A DNA stretch of 64,000 nucleotides from the NCBI GenBank assembly GCA_013397115.1, contig VWZW01004130.1, forward strand, positions 66,215-130,214, in the 5' to 3' direction. Of this stretch, positions 51,925 through 64,000 are shown one piece after another. The DNA comes from Edolisoma coerulescens (taxonomy: Eukaryota; Chordata; Aves; Passeriformes; Campephagidae). How positions within the stretch are numbered: the stretch's first letter is position 1; every line of letters begins with the position of its first letter. The notes beneath the pieces are model-generated. The model did not search any database. It had not been told where the DNA came from and saw nothing but the letters and a program-made list of their open reading frames with translations. Both the position numbers and the translations under genes were made by a program.

Positions 51925-52385
51925 TTGCAGACTGAACAAGCTGGATGATCAAGCTCAGGATCTCCAGCCCTGACCATCCTGGTGATCTCCACTCAGCTTG
52001 CTCCAGTTTATCACTGTCTTTCCTGTACTGTGAAACACCAAACTGGAGACAGCAGCATTACAGAGGTGGCAGAATAAGTGCTGAGGAAGGGGGGAACAAT
52101 GAGTCCTGTCAGCCTTCTGGCCACACTCCATTTTGCGCGGCCATGCACTATTTCATACAGCCCTGGGTGCTGTTGGCCGGTGTTGCCAGAATTGGCTGCT
52201 GGCTGAGGTTTGGCCCAGCAGGTCCACCAGGCCCAGCTCCCCACCCCACTCTGCAGTTACAGGAATTAGGTCCATCCAGGGGGCAGGACTTGGACTTTGT
52301 GCTTATTGAATGTCATATGACGTTCCTGCAGAGCCAGTCCTCCCGACAGCCCTGCCCTCCAGTGTATGTATCCCCTCCCTATGAT
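51925..52385 (-). mobile_element. Decayed antisense CR1 LINE fragment
   Basis: On the - strand this segment can be followed through successive CR1 landmarks in the right order. These are a GAGGGCAGGG-like phrase near 52360, a GGAACGTCATATGACATTCA stretch near 52310-52330 (compare AACCTCATGAAGTTCAACAA in CR1), AAGTCCTGCCCC near 52285, GTGTGGCCAGAAGGCTGACA near 52110-52130, CTCAGCACTT and CAGTTTGG phrases near 52030-52085, and AGATGGTCAGGG-like sequence near 51965. Many substitutions separate it from the other three copies, so it is probably older. The 159-codon + strand frame at 51945-52424 is its shadow and should not be annotated as a gene. Both ends are approximate. Confidence 0.77.
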
Positions 52386-53224
52386 TCCGTCTGCCTGGGG
52401 AGGGAGAGTGCTATCAGAACCTGACTCAGAAAGCAAAATTTTGAAAGCTGCTGCAGCTGGTTTCTGGGACTAGAGAAAGAAGGTTGACTAATGCTGATGA
52501 TATTTCCTCTTTCCTTTCCCTTCTAGAAAAATGTCCTGCAAATGTAAACACGCACACACCTTTGAACCCAGTATGTACAGATATGCATCAACTGATGTGG
52601 ATTCCAATGTGTTATATGATAAAATATTTAACTGGGGCGGGGAAAGGGAGTCCAAGTTCAAAATACTTCTGCTCTTGCAAAGGCTATTAAATTACAGACA
52701 GCCACTTGTTCCCTGTGAATAACCACAGAAATACGCTTGTCAGAGTTATGATGCAGTAATGTATTCTTTTTAACTCTGTGACCTGATGTTGTAAGATGTC
52801 CTCAACTGTGATAATTTTCAGGGGTGAGTGATGTACTTGGTAAAGCACTAGCTAAAAATGTCTGAGTTAACAGAAGGCACAGTTGATTTATGTGTGGTTT
52901 GACTTGAAGCTGTGATATATTTTCAACACATATCTGTACAGTTAGAGAATTACTGTACAATTCCACAAACTAATCCTTATCTGTCCAAATATACCAGTGC
53001 TAACTACTCTTGTAAACAGCTTTTCGGGTTATTTTTGTCAGAAACTGTGGGATTTTTAATGTATAAAATAGAAGGAAATTTGGGTTACTTAACTGAGAAC
53101 AGGAAAATCAGAACAATTTCAGTTTTGTGTATGAAATGATGAGTTCTGGAATAGCTAATACTGCTCAGGCCTGAGATAATAGGGTCGGAAGTTTTGTGAA
53201 AGCATCTATTCAGTTTTCAGCGCC

Positions 53225-53288
53225 AGTCAAACCCAAACAAACAAAAGTACAACCAACCAAGCGAAAAAAAAAAAAAAGACCCAACCTT
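53225..53288. repeat. A/C-rich low-complexity stretch with A14 run
   Basis: CAAA and CCAA units lead into an A homopolymer near 53263-53277. Confidence 0.8.
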
Positions 53289-55400
53289 ACCCCAGAAGCA
53301 AGTATTAGGAATAGGAAAAACAATAGCACTATACTGTGCTGCTGTGGTTAATCTGGCATTTGCTGGTGTTGTAATACCATATGAAGCTTTGGGCTTGGAT
53401 CATTTTCCCTTTTGTCACTTCCTCACTTCTCCAAACTCCCCCAAAAGCAGATCTATGGAACTGGAATATCTTCATCCTCATGGCATCTCTCTGACTAAAA
53501 GCAAGAATAGCTTCCCCTTCAGGTTTAGTTAAGCCCACTGAGAGTCCTGAGCCTGAAAGAGAGATGATGGATGAAGGGGAGAGTGGGACAAAGTAGCAAG
53601 CTTCAAACAAACAAATAAACAAAAAAAACCCCTAGCAGATGACATGGACAAGTGATTCAACTGGTCACTGCATGCCATGTTATATGAATGATCAATGAAC
53701 CAAAGCAAGGGGCACTAGGCTTCCCTGCCAACAGATGCTGTGGATGATAAAAGTTCACTTGTGTTCAAGGGATAGCAGAGAAATTTAAAGAAGGGAAATC
53801 TTCTAAGAGTTACTTAATATGTGGAAACCACATTTAGCTTGGAGAGTCCACAAGGGAGAAGCATCTTTCCTGCTCTATTTTTACTCTTCCTTAGGCAACC
53901 ACTTGGGATTACATGGGAGGATGAGATCCTGGGCTAGAGAAGTTTTTTGATCTGGCCCCATATGGATGTTCCTGTGTGTGGTTTTGAAAAGGTTGCATAG
54001 AGTAAAAGCTGCTTTTAATTTCAGTAGCTCTATGAAAAACTCCAAGAAGCAAAACTAAGGAAAAAATTAAACACAAATCATATGGAAGCAATTAATTTGA
54101 TTTGATAAATCAATCAAGCAATCTGCCATTGTTAAGCTTTAGCAAATGTGGAACACTGTATGTACAGCTATCTGAAAAGATGAATAAAATCATCGTAGGT
54201 CTCTTAATCCAGACCAGTATCTGACTATTTCTATACGTGACCAGGTTGTGCAATCACAGGGATAAAATGTTAGCATTAATTATTAGCAATTTAACATATG
54301 ATAGTTTTTCATCAAGCCATTGGAAGTTTCATGAAACGCTTCAGAAGAATAGTGAATAAGAATGGCTGAAAGTCTCTTGAAATAAGCTGGTACATATATT
54401 TGCCTGTGCTATATTCAGCATCGCTACTTAAAAGCTACTTTTGCTCTCAAAAGATGAGTTAATTTAAGAGGTTTTGTTACTGATTTTGGAATGGGAAGTG
54501 TAACTGTAAAATCACACATCAGATGGTTATGTAGAAGGCACACCCACACAGGTTGAATAAGCACAGAATAAGATGCATTGGTAATGATACTCCTCTGCTG
54601 TGCTTGTCCTGCAAAACCCTCTCTCTGTGCAGAACATTTTATTCTTTGAAACCTGAGCTCGCCTTTGGTATTGAATGTTGGCTGCTGTTGAGAAAGCACA
54701 CAAAAGTCACTTAGTGCTGGTGGTTTAGTAGTATTTGCCATTTCATTGTGATATTTTTATTCCTTCAAGAGGAACAGAATCTCTTGCAAAAGGATGATTT
54801 TCTTTTTATAAACAACATTTTGTCTTTCTGAAGCATTTTCCTCTTTCAGCTGTAAACAAAGTCCTTAGTTTAATCCAGTTTTCTGTAATACTGCTTGAAT
54901 AATTTGTGAATGTATTCAACAAGCTAGTTTGATAAATAACCTATACAGAAATCCGTAGCTATTCAGGTAATGTAGTCAATCTGGCACCGTGATCATGACC
55001 TAAATGACGTGACTGCATTTGTAAATTACTTTTTTTTTTTGTTCAGTATTTTTTGTTTTCATTGCTGGGTTAAGATTTAAATCTACAAATCCATGGAATG
55101 GTGGCACTGAACAGCACAACTCTGTGTGCTTGAGTTTTGCTTGCTTGGGTACCATGTGAGCAACGGGTGCCCTGCAGCTGCTCTCAGTGTGCGTGAGGCT
55201 GCCAGCACAGGAGGACTAAGGCAGGTGCTCCGTGCCTGTGCTGTGTCAGGTGTCTGCTGAAGTTGCTTGTTAAACTTCCTTCCTTTAATGGACAGCATGA
55301 GTTTTATCAGGAGAAAAGCTGAAATGAAGGACTGGTACTTGGTTTTCTCAGAAAGTGTATTTACACAATGGGGCACTACTTGAAAGGGCAGACAAAGCTG

Positions 55401-56306
55401 GGAAGGGAAGTTGCACCCTCTGTCAGTTTGCAGATGACACCAAGCTGGGTGGGAGCATTGATCCGTGGAGGGCAGGAAGGCTCTACAGAGGGATCTGGAC
55501 AGGCTGGATGGATGGGCTGAGGCCAGTTGGACGAGGTTCAACAAGGTGAAATGCCAGGTCCTGCTCTTGGGTCTCAACATTCAATGCTGGGGAAGAGTGG
55601 CTGGAAAGCTGCCCAGCGGAAAAGGATCTGGGGGTGCTGGTTGACAGCCAACTGAACATGAGCCAGCATGTGCTCAGGTGGCCAAGAAGGCCAATGGCAT
55701 CCTGGCCTGTATCAGCAAGAGTGTCGCCAGCAGGGCCAGGCAGTGATTGTCCCCCTGTACTCAGCACTGGTGAGGCCACTTTAAATCCTGTGTTCAGTTT
55801 TGGGCCCCTCACTACGAGACAGACATTGAGGTGCTGGAGTGTGCCCAGAGTAGGGCAACAGAGCTGGTGAAGGGTCTGGAGCACAAGTCTGGTGAGGAGC
55901 AGCTGAGGGAGCTGGGGTTGTTTAGCCTGGTGAAGAGGAGGCTCAGAGGGGACCATATTGTTCTCCACAACTACCTGAAAGAAGGCTGTAGCCAGGTGGG
56001 GGTCAGCCTCTTCTCCAAAGTAACAAGTGACAGGCCAAGAAGAAATGGCTTCAAATTGTGCCAAATGGTCAACCAATTGTGCAGTTTAGAATTGGGTATT
56101 AGGAAAATTTTCTTCAGTTAAACACTTGTGAAGCATTGGAACAGGCTGTCCAGGGCAGTGGTAGAGTCATCATCCCGGGAGATACTTACAAGACTTGTAG
56201 ATGTGGCACTTGAGGACATGGTTTAGTGGTGAACTTAGCACTGCTGGGTTAATGGTCAGACTCAATGATCTTAAAGGTCTTTTCTAACCTAAACAATTCT
56301 ATGATT
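55401..56306 (+). mobile_element. CR1 LINE 3' fragment of a different subfamily
   Basis: This roughly 0.9-kb CR1 begins within the reverse-transcriptase region: 55427-55438 encodes F-A-D-D followed by TKLGG. It continues through a GTTCAACAAGGTGAAATGCC phrase, GTGTCGCCAGCAGGGCCAGG, GTGAGGCCACTTTAAATCCT and the 3' untranslated part. Its end is ATGATCTTAAAGGTCTTTTC, then TAACCTAAACAATTCTATGATT-like terminal sequence. That tail differs from the CCCTTCCAACCC tail of the copies at 31-32 and 47 kb, so a different CR1 subfamily is likely. It is truncated and cannot encode a working protein. The long - strand frame at 55483-56076 (197 codons) is an antisense shadow. Confidence 0.95.
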
Positions 56307-59300
56307 ATATCTTAATTAGGGTTCAGGAGAGATGGAGAAGCAGTGAACTGGAAATTTCTCCTTGTCACCTGTTGCCCTAGAATGTGTTTGTGCGGTTACC
56401 GTCATTTAAAAACGACTTATTACTGTCTGATCAGTCAGAGGGGGGGAAAGAGAGAGAGAGAAGCCTGCTTTCATCTCCCAGGGCAGGAATCCTTTTGATG
56501 GACATGTACCAAAGGCACGTGTACCTTACTTATAGAAGGAGCCTTTGTTTGCAGAATTTTTGTCAGGAAAGCAAATATGCTCAAGCTCCTAGAAACTGTT
56601 TGGTCAAGCTTAATTGCATGTAGATTTTGGCATTCAACATTTAATGGAACATGTTACTGTTATTTGTGCATTTGCAGTCACAGGAGAGACTGTCCTCCTT
56701 AAAAGCTAAAGTAAGCAGCAGCGAACACAGTGGAAGAAAACTACTAAACTTCGGAGGTTTTTTCCTATCTTCACCCATGAGAGAGTACTCCAGCTAATTA
56801 GTTCAGGTTACTTCAACTCTTGGCAATGTGACTTCTTTGTTAATGCAATTTTAAAGTTTGAAGACTCCCTTCAATTTCAAAATGAGTGTATTGAGATTTT
56901 AATTTTTTTTTTTTTTTACTTTACCAGTAAAAAACTCCATAATCTGCTTTCACTGTAAATGAAGAGGACATAGCATCTGCTTGGTTTCTAGTTCCTTTTA
57001 GGTTGTAGGTAGTCTGTGTGCCACTGCTGTTGTTATTTGGAATAGCCTTCTGACAACTCTTCAGCTAATTTGGGATACCTGGTAAAGATGCTTTCCCACT
57101 GTTTTCATTCTCTATTGCTCAGATGTCTCTGCCAGGCAACTCGCAAAACAAACAGCAACACCAGGTCAGCTTCAAAGAGTGCACACTTTGAAGTAGAAAG
57201 CAGATGACAGTTACGAAAGGTTAGTCTTTAATGGTATTACAAAAGGTAGCTGTACAGGTTTCCATACATTTGCTTATTAAAGTGTGTAATGTCCCAATCC
57301 TTATGTACAAAAAAATAATTAGTGGGTAATTCTTAGAAAACATTACCTTGTAATTTCCCTAGTGGTAGAGGATGCAGCAGAGATTAGCTTATGGCCTGAA
57401 TTTGAAAGTGTGTGATTCTTTTTTAAGTCATAGTCAACACAGCAAGATACAGGAAAAAAGAGAAGAGTATGAGACAAATTGGGTATAGATGGTCAACTTA
57501 AGACTTTTAGAAGAGAGAGGGCAGAAAAAGATGTCTCATTAAATACAACAAGTTGCAGTCAATTCTAATCTTTGTGCCTGCAATAAAATTAATAATTGCC
57601 TAAGAGAGTAAACACTGTGATATTGTGTTCATTGGATAATTATATGTTTAATTTTTCATAGGGAATTGCTTTTTGTTTTGACTAAAGCTGTATTGCCACT
57701 GGTTGTGACCCCTGGCCAGTCTTCAACTTGTGAAAGAACTTTGGCGAGCCTTGGTTGTACCCATGAAACACAGGATCCTCTATGCAAGCTAAAATTAGCT
57801 AAAATAAAAGCCTTTGTGAAGGAAGTAGAATTTAAAAACAATTTTTATTTCTGTAAGTTGCTCTGTAATCACGAGTGTGTTAGTGAACTTATTTTTGAGG
57901 GGAATTGGAATGACATTCAAAATGAGTGCATATGAGATTTTACAAATTGGAAATCAGCACAGACTTAATTTAAATGTGCATTTATGTATTTTAAATGGCC
58001 TGTTTACTTCACATCCAATCTGTTGATTTCTATGCTATTAGCATTCATCAATTTCAATGTCACTGCTTAAGAGGAGAAGAAATTTGGGAGTGCATATGAG
58101 ATGAGATTCATTTTTTCCTCTTTGCAAAGAATGATATCTCTGTGCTTTTAATTTATTACTCTTTTCCTGGTAGCTTTCCTTTTTGAAGGATTGCACGTTT
58201 TTGTTGGTAACTTTATTATGCAAAAAAAAGGTCAAATGTATTCACCTGTGTACCTATCCTGTGTCAGGGTTTTTCCTTCAGGGCCTTAAGTAATAACTAT
58301 GTTACTTTTAATAATATTTCAAGTAATTACATGTTTGACATTCTGTCTGGAGTTCACGCAACAGTTCTGGATTTGTTTTCCTAGCAGAAGCTTCCACAGA
58401 TTCTTTCCTACCTGAAAAAAAACTTGGGGTGCATATTTCTCATGTATTCAGTATGCTGTTTTCTAAGGGAGGAGCTTTAAGTGCAGTGTGGCAGAAGGCT
58501 TCATATTTATCTTCTTTCTCTTTGAGCAGTAAATATCTGACTATTGGAGCGGTTCTGAATCAGCGTCTCTCAATAAATTAGTGTCCAACAGATGGCTGGT
58601 TTGTTATATCATGAACTGCTTTTGATAGTACTTATTTCCGTCATTAAAGATGATGCTTGCATAACTTACACTGCAGTATAAGCTATTTTTTGAGTATCTT
58701 AGGAAACTTGTGCACTGTCCTACTCTGCCATAAATGCATTTCCTTGATGATGAAGACTGTTGTATGTCTTTGTACCATCACTTGCTAAAAAAAAAAAATG
58801 TACAAAAGGGGCTTCTATTAAATTTATTTTTAAAATATATTACCGTAGCAGGTTAAGTGGACCACTGACTGCATCTACACTGAAATGGAGAGAGGATAAT
58901 ATATTAAGAGCACTCCAGCTATGTTTTCATGGCCTTTTCCACCTGTCTAACTTTATGCAGTAAGAAAGTGGTAGCCTCTCGCAAAACGCTTTCAGTGTTG
59001 TGTGGGTGATGTGGTCAATGGTTTGCCGTCTGGCAACCAAACTTGATGATAATGCTCAAGCTTATTATCCATGTGTACTATCTGTGGGTCAAAGGGTGAA
59101 GGTATGTTCATCCTGCTCTTTTCTCCTGTACTTTCTAGTGGTTCCCTACCTGTCAAGGAATAGCTGGGTTTTGCTGCAATTTGGCAACCTATTCCTAAGC
59201 CATCAGCAGAGACTGATGTATCCTGTCCTCATTGGAGGATACTACTGGGTATTCCTCCACCACACTGAGTTATTTCTTCTTGTAGCTCTGTTAGCCTGGA

Positions 59301-62300
59301 GGTGAAGAGAAGGAGGGGTGATCTTGATAATTATTCAATCTCACTGTTGCAAGATGCACGTTGGCGATGAGACCGCTGAGATGACTTTTTGTGTTATTCT
59401 TCTGCAGTTGTAATTTGTTTCAGGTAGAATTAAGTCTAATCAAGAACAGAAACATCCCATTAATTTTATTGAACTGCCTTTTAATTTTTTATCCTGTCTA
59501 GATTATCAGTCTTAATTGCAGGATGATGGTAAAGTCTTGGCTTTTCACTGAATTGTAAAACTATGAATACAGTGACAGCACTGTTGCTGTTGGGATTTCT
59601 GAATAAAATAGGGCCAAAAACTTGAGATCAAAAGGGATATACTTCCATAGACAATTCCAAGGCAGCAGGTCTGGATGTAGCAGTTGCTAATGCAGCATGC
59701 ATACTGTACCATGGCAAGCTGCAGTTTGTACTAAACTGGTGCCATTGACATACTTTTCAGTTTAACCATTAGTTTGATAAACTTTGCAATGATTAAATGC
59801 AATCATTATTGTCATTCATAGGGGTTTTGAGACACCCTTCGTTTTCAAAAGCTGTGGATTCCTAGATGAGAGTCTCAAGGTTTTTGTTAATCTTCCTGTG
59901 GTGAAAAAGAGTGCCTGTTTTTCGTGTAGAAATTATGAGGATTGTTGGACAAAGAATCTGTAGAATAACCCCATCAAGAGCCTGAGGGTTGTTTTTGTGT
60001 TATTTTGGCTCTGTGGTTTGATTGACTTCTGGGAAGGATAGCTTACAACCACCATGTGTGTTCTAAGGAGCCTACTTCTCCAGTGCTTCACATGGCTGGA
60101 CAGTTGGTGAAATTCTGCAGACGGCTAACTGTAATTCCCAAGACTTGATGCATGTAGTATCTTCTTTCTCGTGAGAAGGAGGACTCCTAATTTAGCATTT
60201 ACTCATGCACTCGTTAAAGATGTTGGGAATATTGCCGTGGCCTCACTTGGAGCAGAATCGGATCATTTTGTTCCACTCCTTCCCTACCAGCAGACTTAGT
60301 TGTAGACTTAGTTGTAATAGCTTGTTGGAGCATTTTGGTGATGTCTTAATTGGTGTATTAAGCCTTTTTTCCCCTCAGTCATCAGTTTTGTGATACAAAT
60401 TACATACTTCATGAGTACTGGTGAAAGAGAGGTGTGAGATCATCTAGAGTTCTCTGGCTAGGATTGTTTTCCCATATCATTAATTTTCTTCAAGTTTTTA
60501 TTCTCAGACTCCTCTAACTTTACAACAGAAACTCCTGAGTGACTAATAGCACATTTGGTTTCAGTTGGGATGCTCAGAATGAATGTAAGCTCTCCAACTT
60601 CAGAAGTATATGATCAGACTAGCTTAACTTTTCTCCTCCCCCTGCCCCTCTTTTTTTTTGCCTCCCACACAAGTTTTCTAACATTCTGGCAAGGCAAGTA
60701 TTTGGACTTTTACCCATTCTCTCACTTTACAGTAAAGAAGCATTCATTTTTCCAACATTAAAAACTTGGCCAGAGAACCTGGCCCAAAAACCTTAATGTT
60801 TTGAGCAAATGTTTAAAAATACCCTCTGACTTGGCTGCTCCAAGTAGCCCTAAAGCACTGTTTTCTTTTGGGGTGGAAAAATTGTTTTTCACCCAAAAAA
60901 AGCTAGTTAAAAAAGGTAATATTTATCCAGTATTATTGATAGCAACAAATTGAATTTAGATATTTAAAATGTTATAGAAATAAATCTGAAGCCATAAGAA
61001 ACCTGAATCAGAATAGCTGAATCCTTAAGGAGCTCCGTTACTTGTGGCTGTTGCAGGAGCTGAGGATGGGAGGTGAGAATTGCAGGAAATATGGAAAATA
61101 ATATATACTTATCTTAGATCTTGTCTGTTCCTTAAAACAAAAGGGCGCGTTTTTCCTTAATTGTACTACACTTCGTGAATTCTACTTGATGTTTGTATCT
61201 TGTTTTTGGTTTAAATTGTGCTGCTACTTCACACCATGTCTTCTGGGAGAGCTGGTTCAAGGGAGTACATCTTCTTTCAGTATTCTTTTCTGTTAACCTT
61301 GCATAGATGAATATTCGACTTCGCATTAATTGAAGAGCTATTTCCTTGCTCTAAATATGTTTTTACAAATGCAGGCAGATTAAGAAAACATGGGAAATAA
61401 TAAAGTTCAGTTGTATCAGCATATCTCATTCCTTTTGGATGTATTTGATCACCTTAAGTTAACAGAGACCTGACTTTAATAGAAAGAAGTCAGGTTTAGT
61501 CTGTGTTTCATACTCTTGTGCTCTGCGTGATGAGTGATGGTGTTGTGCTCTGTGTTGCTAGGGTAACACAAAGAAACATGGAGAAAATACAGCAAAATTC
61601 CAAAAAGGAAGCATTATAATCTTTTTCAGTGCTTCTTCTTTTCTCATGAAATATTTTGCCAGAATATTACTGAGAAAACCCAGTAGTTCTTTAAAGTTTT
61701 TAACTCCAAGTGTAGGGACTAAATGAAATGATTCAGTCATGCAGTAGTGATTTACTTCTACTTAAGGACAAATGCAGCATTACTTTACCTTGTTTCCAAA
61801 ATCTTTATCATGGACTAATCTGCTCTTACCTTGAACCTCCATTTCTTTATCTTTGCTCTGTCCATCTCTATCAGAATCGAAATCTCTAAATCTAATTTTT
61901 TTCCAAGTCCTAGCTCTATTACTCTTTCCCAAAAGCTGTGCTTTTAGTAATATGCAGAAACAAAAAAGCATTTTTTCTTCAATAATATAGCAAAAGTTTA
62001 GAATGAAAAGAGGGTCTGGTGTATACACTGCCTCTATTCTCTGTCCTCCTGTGCAACAGTCTGGCCAGCACTACATTGGAATTGCTCTAGAGGAAAAAAT
62101 GAGCCATCGGAAATCTGTGGAGTGACTCCCAGGTGCTGTAAATTCCTTGTATCCCCAAAATTCAGGGGGTCTGCCTCTTCTCCAGAAGATATAACTATCC
62201 TTCATGCATATACCTGGCATTTATGGGTCTTGGCTTTCCTGAGGAGATGATGACTGTAGTGGACTGAATCCTGGATTACTTTTATGGGCCAAGAATAGGG

Positions 62301-64000
62301 CATCTGTAGCTTCTGCTGGTAACTCTGAGTCACCTCTGTGCTGAATTGTTCTCTGAGTATGTGTTATAACAGCAGCAGCTGAGCAGATGCCTATTTGGAC
62401 TGGTGAAACTGGATGTAAGTACAAGTGTGAACGTAGCAATACCCAGTACAAGTTACTGCCAGTCATCTATTTTTCTTTATCAGAGGATATGTTCATTGCC
62501 AAGTATCTGATACATATTATGCAGCAGAAACTTGGGTTCTGGGGTTTTTTATCTTTTTCTGCATACCCTGAGGAACTGAGTAAATCTTGCTTTTGAGTAT
62601 TATAAGCTGTGGTAAACTATTTTGCTTATACACAAGGCACTTATGCATCACCACCTGTTTGCTTGACACAAGGATAACAAAGGATTACATTTACTGGATA
62701 TTTCCCTGGGCATGGACCAAGGAGAAGACTGAATGAAGGAGGTTGTTGCGGTGGTTTTTATCTCCTTCCTGTATATAGAGGCTATAAAAATATCTCTCTC
62801 CGAGCAAGCAATGTTCTATAACCTGCAAAATCCTGGCTCTTCCCAAGGGACCACCTCTGAATGCTTTATCCAAACTGAACAACTGTGTTAATCCTGGGGG
62901 TTGAGTGTAAGAGGGTGCACATAGGCAGTTGCTAGGAGTAGTTGGTAGATGGAAAATATTTTTACCCGAACTTACCTTGCAGTAACTTGTTTATCCATAC
63001 CTGGAGTTGGTGCAGACATGTCTCATCAAGGCTTGGTAGGAATTAATGGGGTCAGTATTGAGGGCTATTCTAAAAAATTACCTCTCGTATCTGTGTGTGG
63101 AAAGAGGGGATGTTGAAATATTCCAGTTAGGTGTGAGAGTTGGGAGTGAAAAAGACAATGGTTTTGGAAATACTTAATAATGGCAAAGAGGCATCAGGCA
63201 GTAGAGAAAATGAGTTTTGGTCATGTCTTGAAAAAAATGCTGTGAGTTGCCATGGTTGCTGCAGCTTAGCTGAAGCAAATAATAGACTTTATACATGAGG
63301 GGTTTTTTTTTTATATAATGCTCTTGAACTATTTTTGAGCAAGCTAGCAGCTGCACGTTTTTGTGGTTTTGAATATATTTCTAAAAACTTAGATGATTGC
63401 ACTTACTTGTCTATTTTGATACTTGTTTTTCAGTGACTCCCCAGATATACCAACTATTTGTTTTGGAAAGATTGTTAGCAAAATTGTATGTTCCCCATCT
63501 TGACTTCTCTTCAAATTAATCTACAAAATTTATACAATATGGTCTAGATTTGTGGGGGGGAATGAAGGTCAAGGATCTTTAAAACTAAATGCAAGAGAAG
63601 TTTATGTAGATAATGATCCTGCTGATCAAGAGGATGAGCTGAAGTATGTTGATTCTTGAGGTACAAGGAAGGAAAAAGGTGGGGGAGGGGTAACATTTAA
63701 TGTAATCCTTGTGCAAAGGTCAACTGAAATTTGTACAGGTTTTTAAAAAAGAAAAAAAGGCAGCAATGAGATAAAAGGAGAGATTCAGCAAAATCATATG
63801 CTCCAAATTTTAAATACCAAAACTTGGGAAGATATAAAAACCTATAGCCTATGTAAGTACTGATATTATAGCTATCTATCAATTTATCTAAAATACTGTG
63901 TGTATTAAAGTGCTTGTTTTTCTTGAGAAGGCATTAACTTCAACTCTGAAATTAAAAAGTCCTCTTGAGCATGAACAAAGTGCTTTGAGAACTCATAACA

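Larger units (their letters stand above)
42535..64000 (+). other. LMO7 downstream intron, runs off the window
   Basis: The intron begins with GTGAGT after a phase-2 exon and no acceptor exon matching the end of the CH domain was found before the window ends. It contains a CpG-rich patch (43750-44121), three CR1 fragments (47119-47627 +, 51925-52385 -, 55401-56306 +) and several A-rich runs near 49.2, 49.5, 53.2 and 53.6 kb. The last 7.7 kb shows nothing beyond low-complexity runs and short unrecognised frames. Confidence 0.8.

Noticed and set aside
55083..55580. 165-codon - strand frame
   Set aside because: It overlaps the CR1 start for part of its length. The rest lies in locally GC-richer DNA and shows no domain or splice context.
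55483..56076. 197-codon - strand open frame, the longest in the window
   Set aside because: It is the antisense of the CR1 fragment at 55401-56306. CR1 antisense strands often stay open by composition.
57666..57935. 89-codon frame with a CERTLASL phrase reminiscent of the hAT transposase dimerisation region
   Set aside because: The spacing to the following conserved positions is about four residues too short, the start is TTG, and no terminal inverted repeats or other transposase blocks were found. A profile search could reopen this.
63504..63659. 51-codon open stretch ending in an acidic peptide (VDNDPADQEDELKYVDS)
   Set aside because: It has no ATG and no clear acceptor, and it does not match the LMO7 region expected next. 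The length is ordinary for chance.
1..64000. CRISPR arrays, bacterial operons, tRNA or rRNA genes
   Set aside because: None seen. The splice signals, repeats and composition are those of a vertebrate intron.

Overview
This is a stretch of vertebrate, most likely avian, nuclear DNA. It is AT-rich by eye and almost entirely intronic. It holds no bacterial-style operon. Most open frames are chance frames in non-coding DNA, or shadows of decayed CR1 retroposons. The bird assignment rests on several CR1 (chicken repeat 1) LINE fragments whose 3' ends carry the typical ATTCTATGATT-like terminal repeat. Crocodilians and turtles also carry CR1, so 'sauropsid, probably bird' is the safe statement.

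The one gene I can support is LMO7 (LIM domain only 7) on the + strand. Three short exons at 20563-20633, 23726-23795 and 42428-42534 have canonical AG/GT borders and compatible phases. Spliced together they encode, without a stop, about 82 residues of a calponin-homology (CH) domain. The sequence fits LMO7 better than its paralogue LIMCH1. The upstream exon with the start of the CH domain, and the downstream exon with its end, were not found. The window is therefore an internal slice of a large gene.

Layout: 1-20562 is upstream intron or 5' flank. It holds simple repeats, a G-quadruplex motif near 9.3 kb, an 18-bp palindrome near 6.2 kb and a centred inverted repeat near 8.2 kb. 20634-23725 is a 3.1-kb intron. 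23796-42427 is an 18.6-kb intron with one CR1 fragment (about 30.9-32.2 kb) and, at its end, a G-rich segment that may be an alternative promoter. 42535-64000 is a further intron of more than 21 kb. It holds a CpG-rich patch (43.75-44.12 kb) and three CR1 fragments: + strand at 47.1-47.6 kb, a decayed - strand copy at 51.9-52.4 kb, and + strand at 55.4-56.3 kb.

I did not find a convincing new biological system. The best leads are the CpG-rich patch and the G-rich, promoter-like segment on either side of the third LMO7 exon, and the nested inverted repeat at 8.2 kb.
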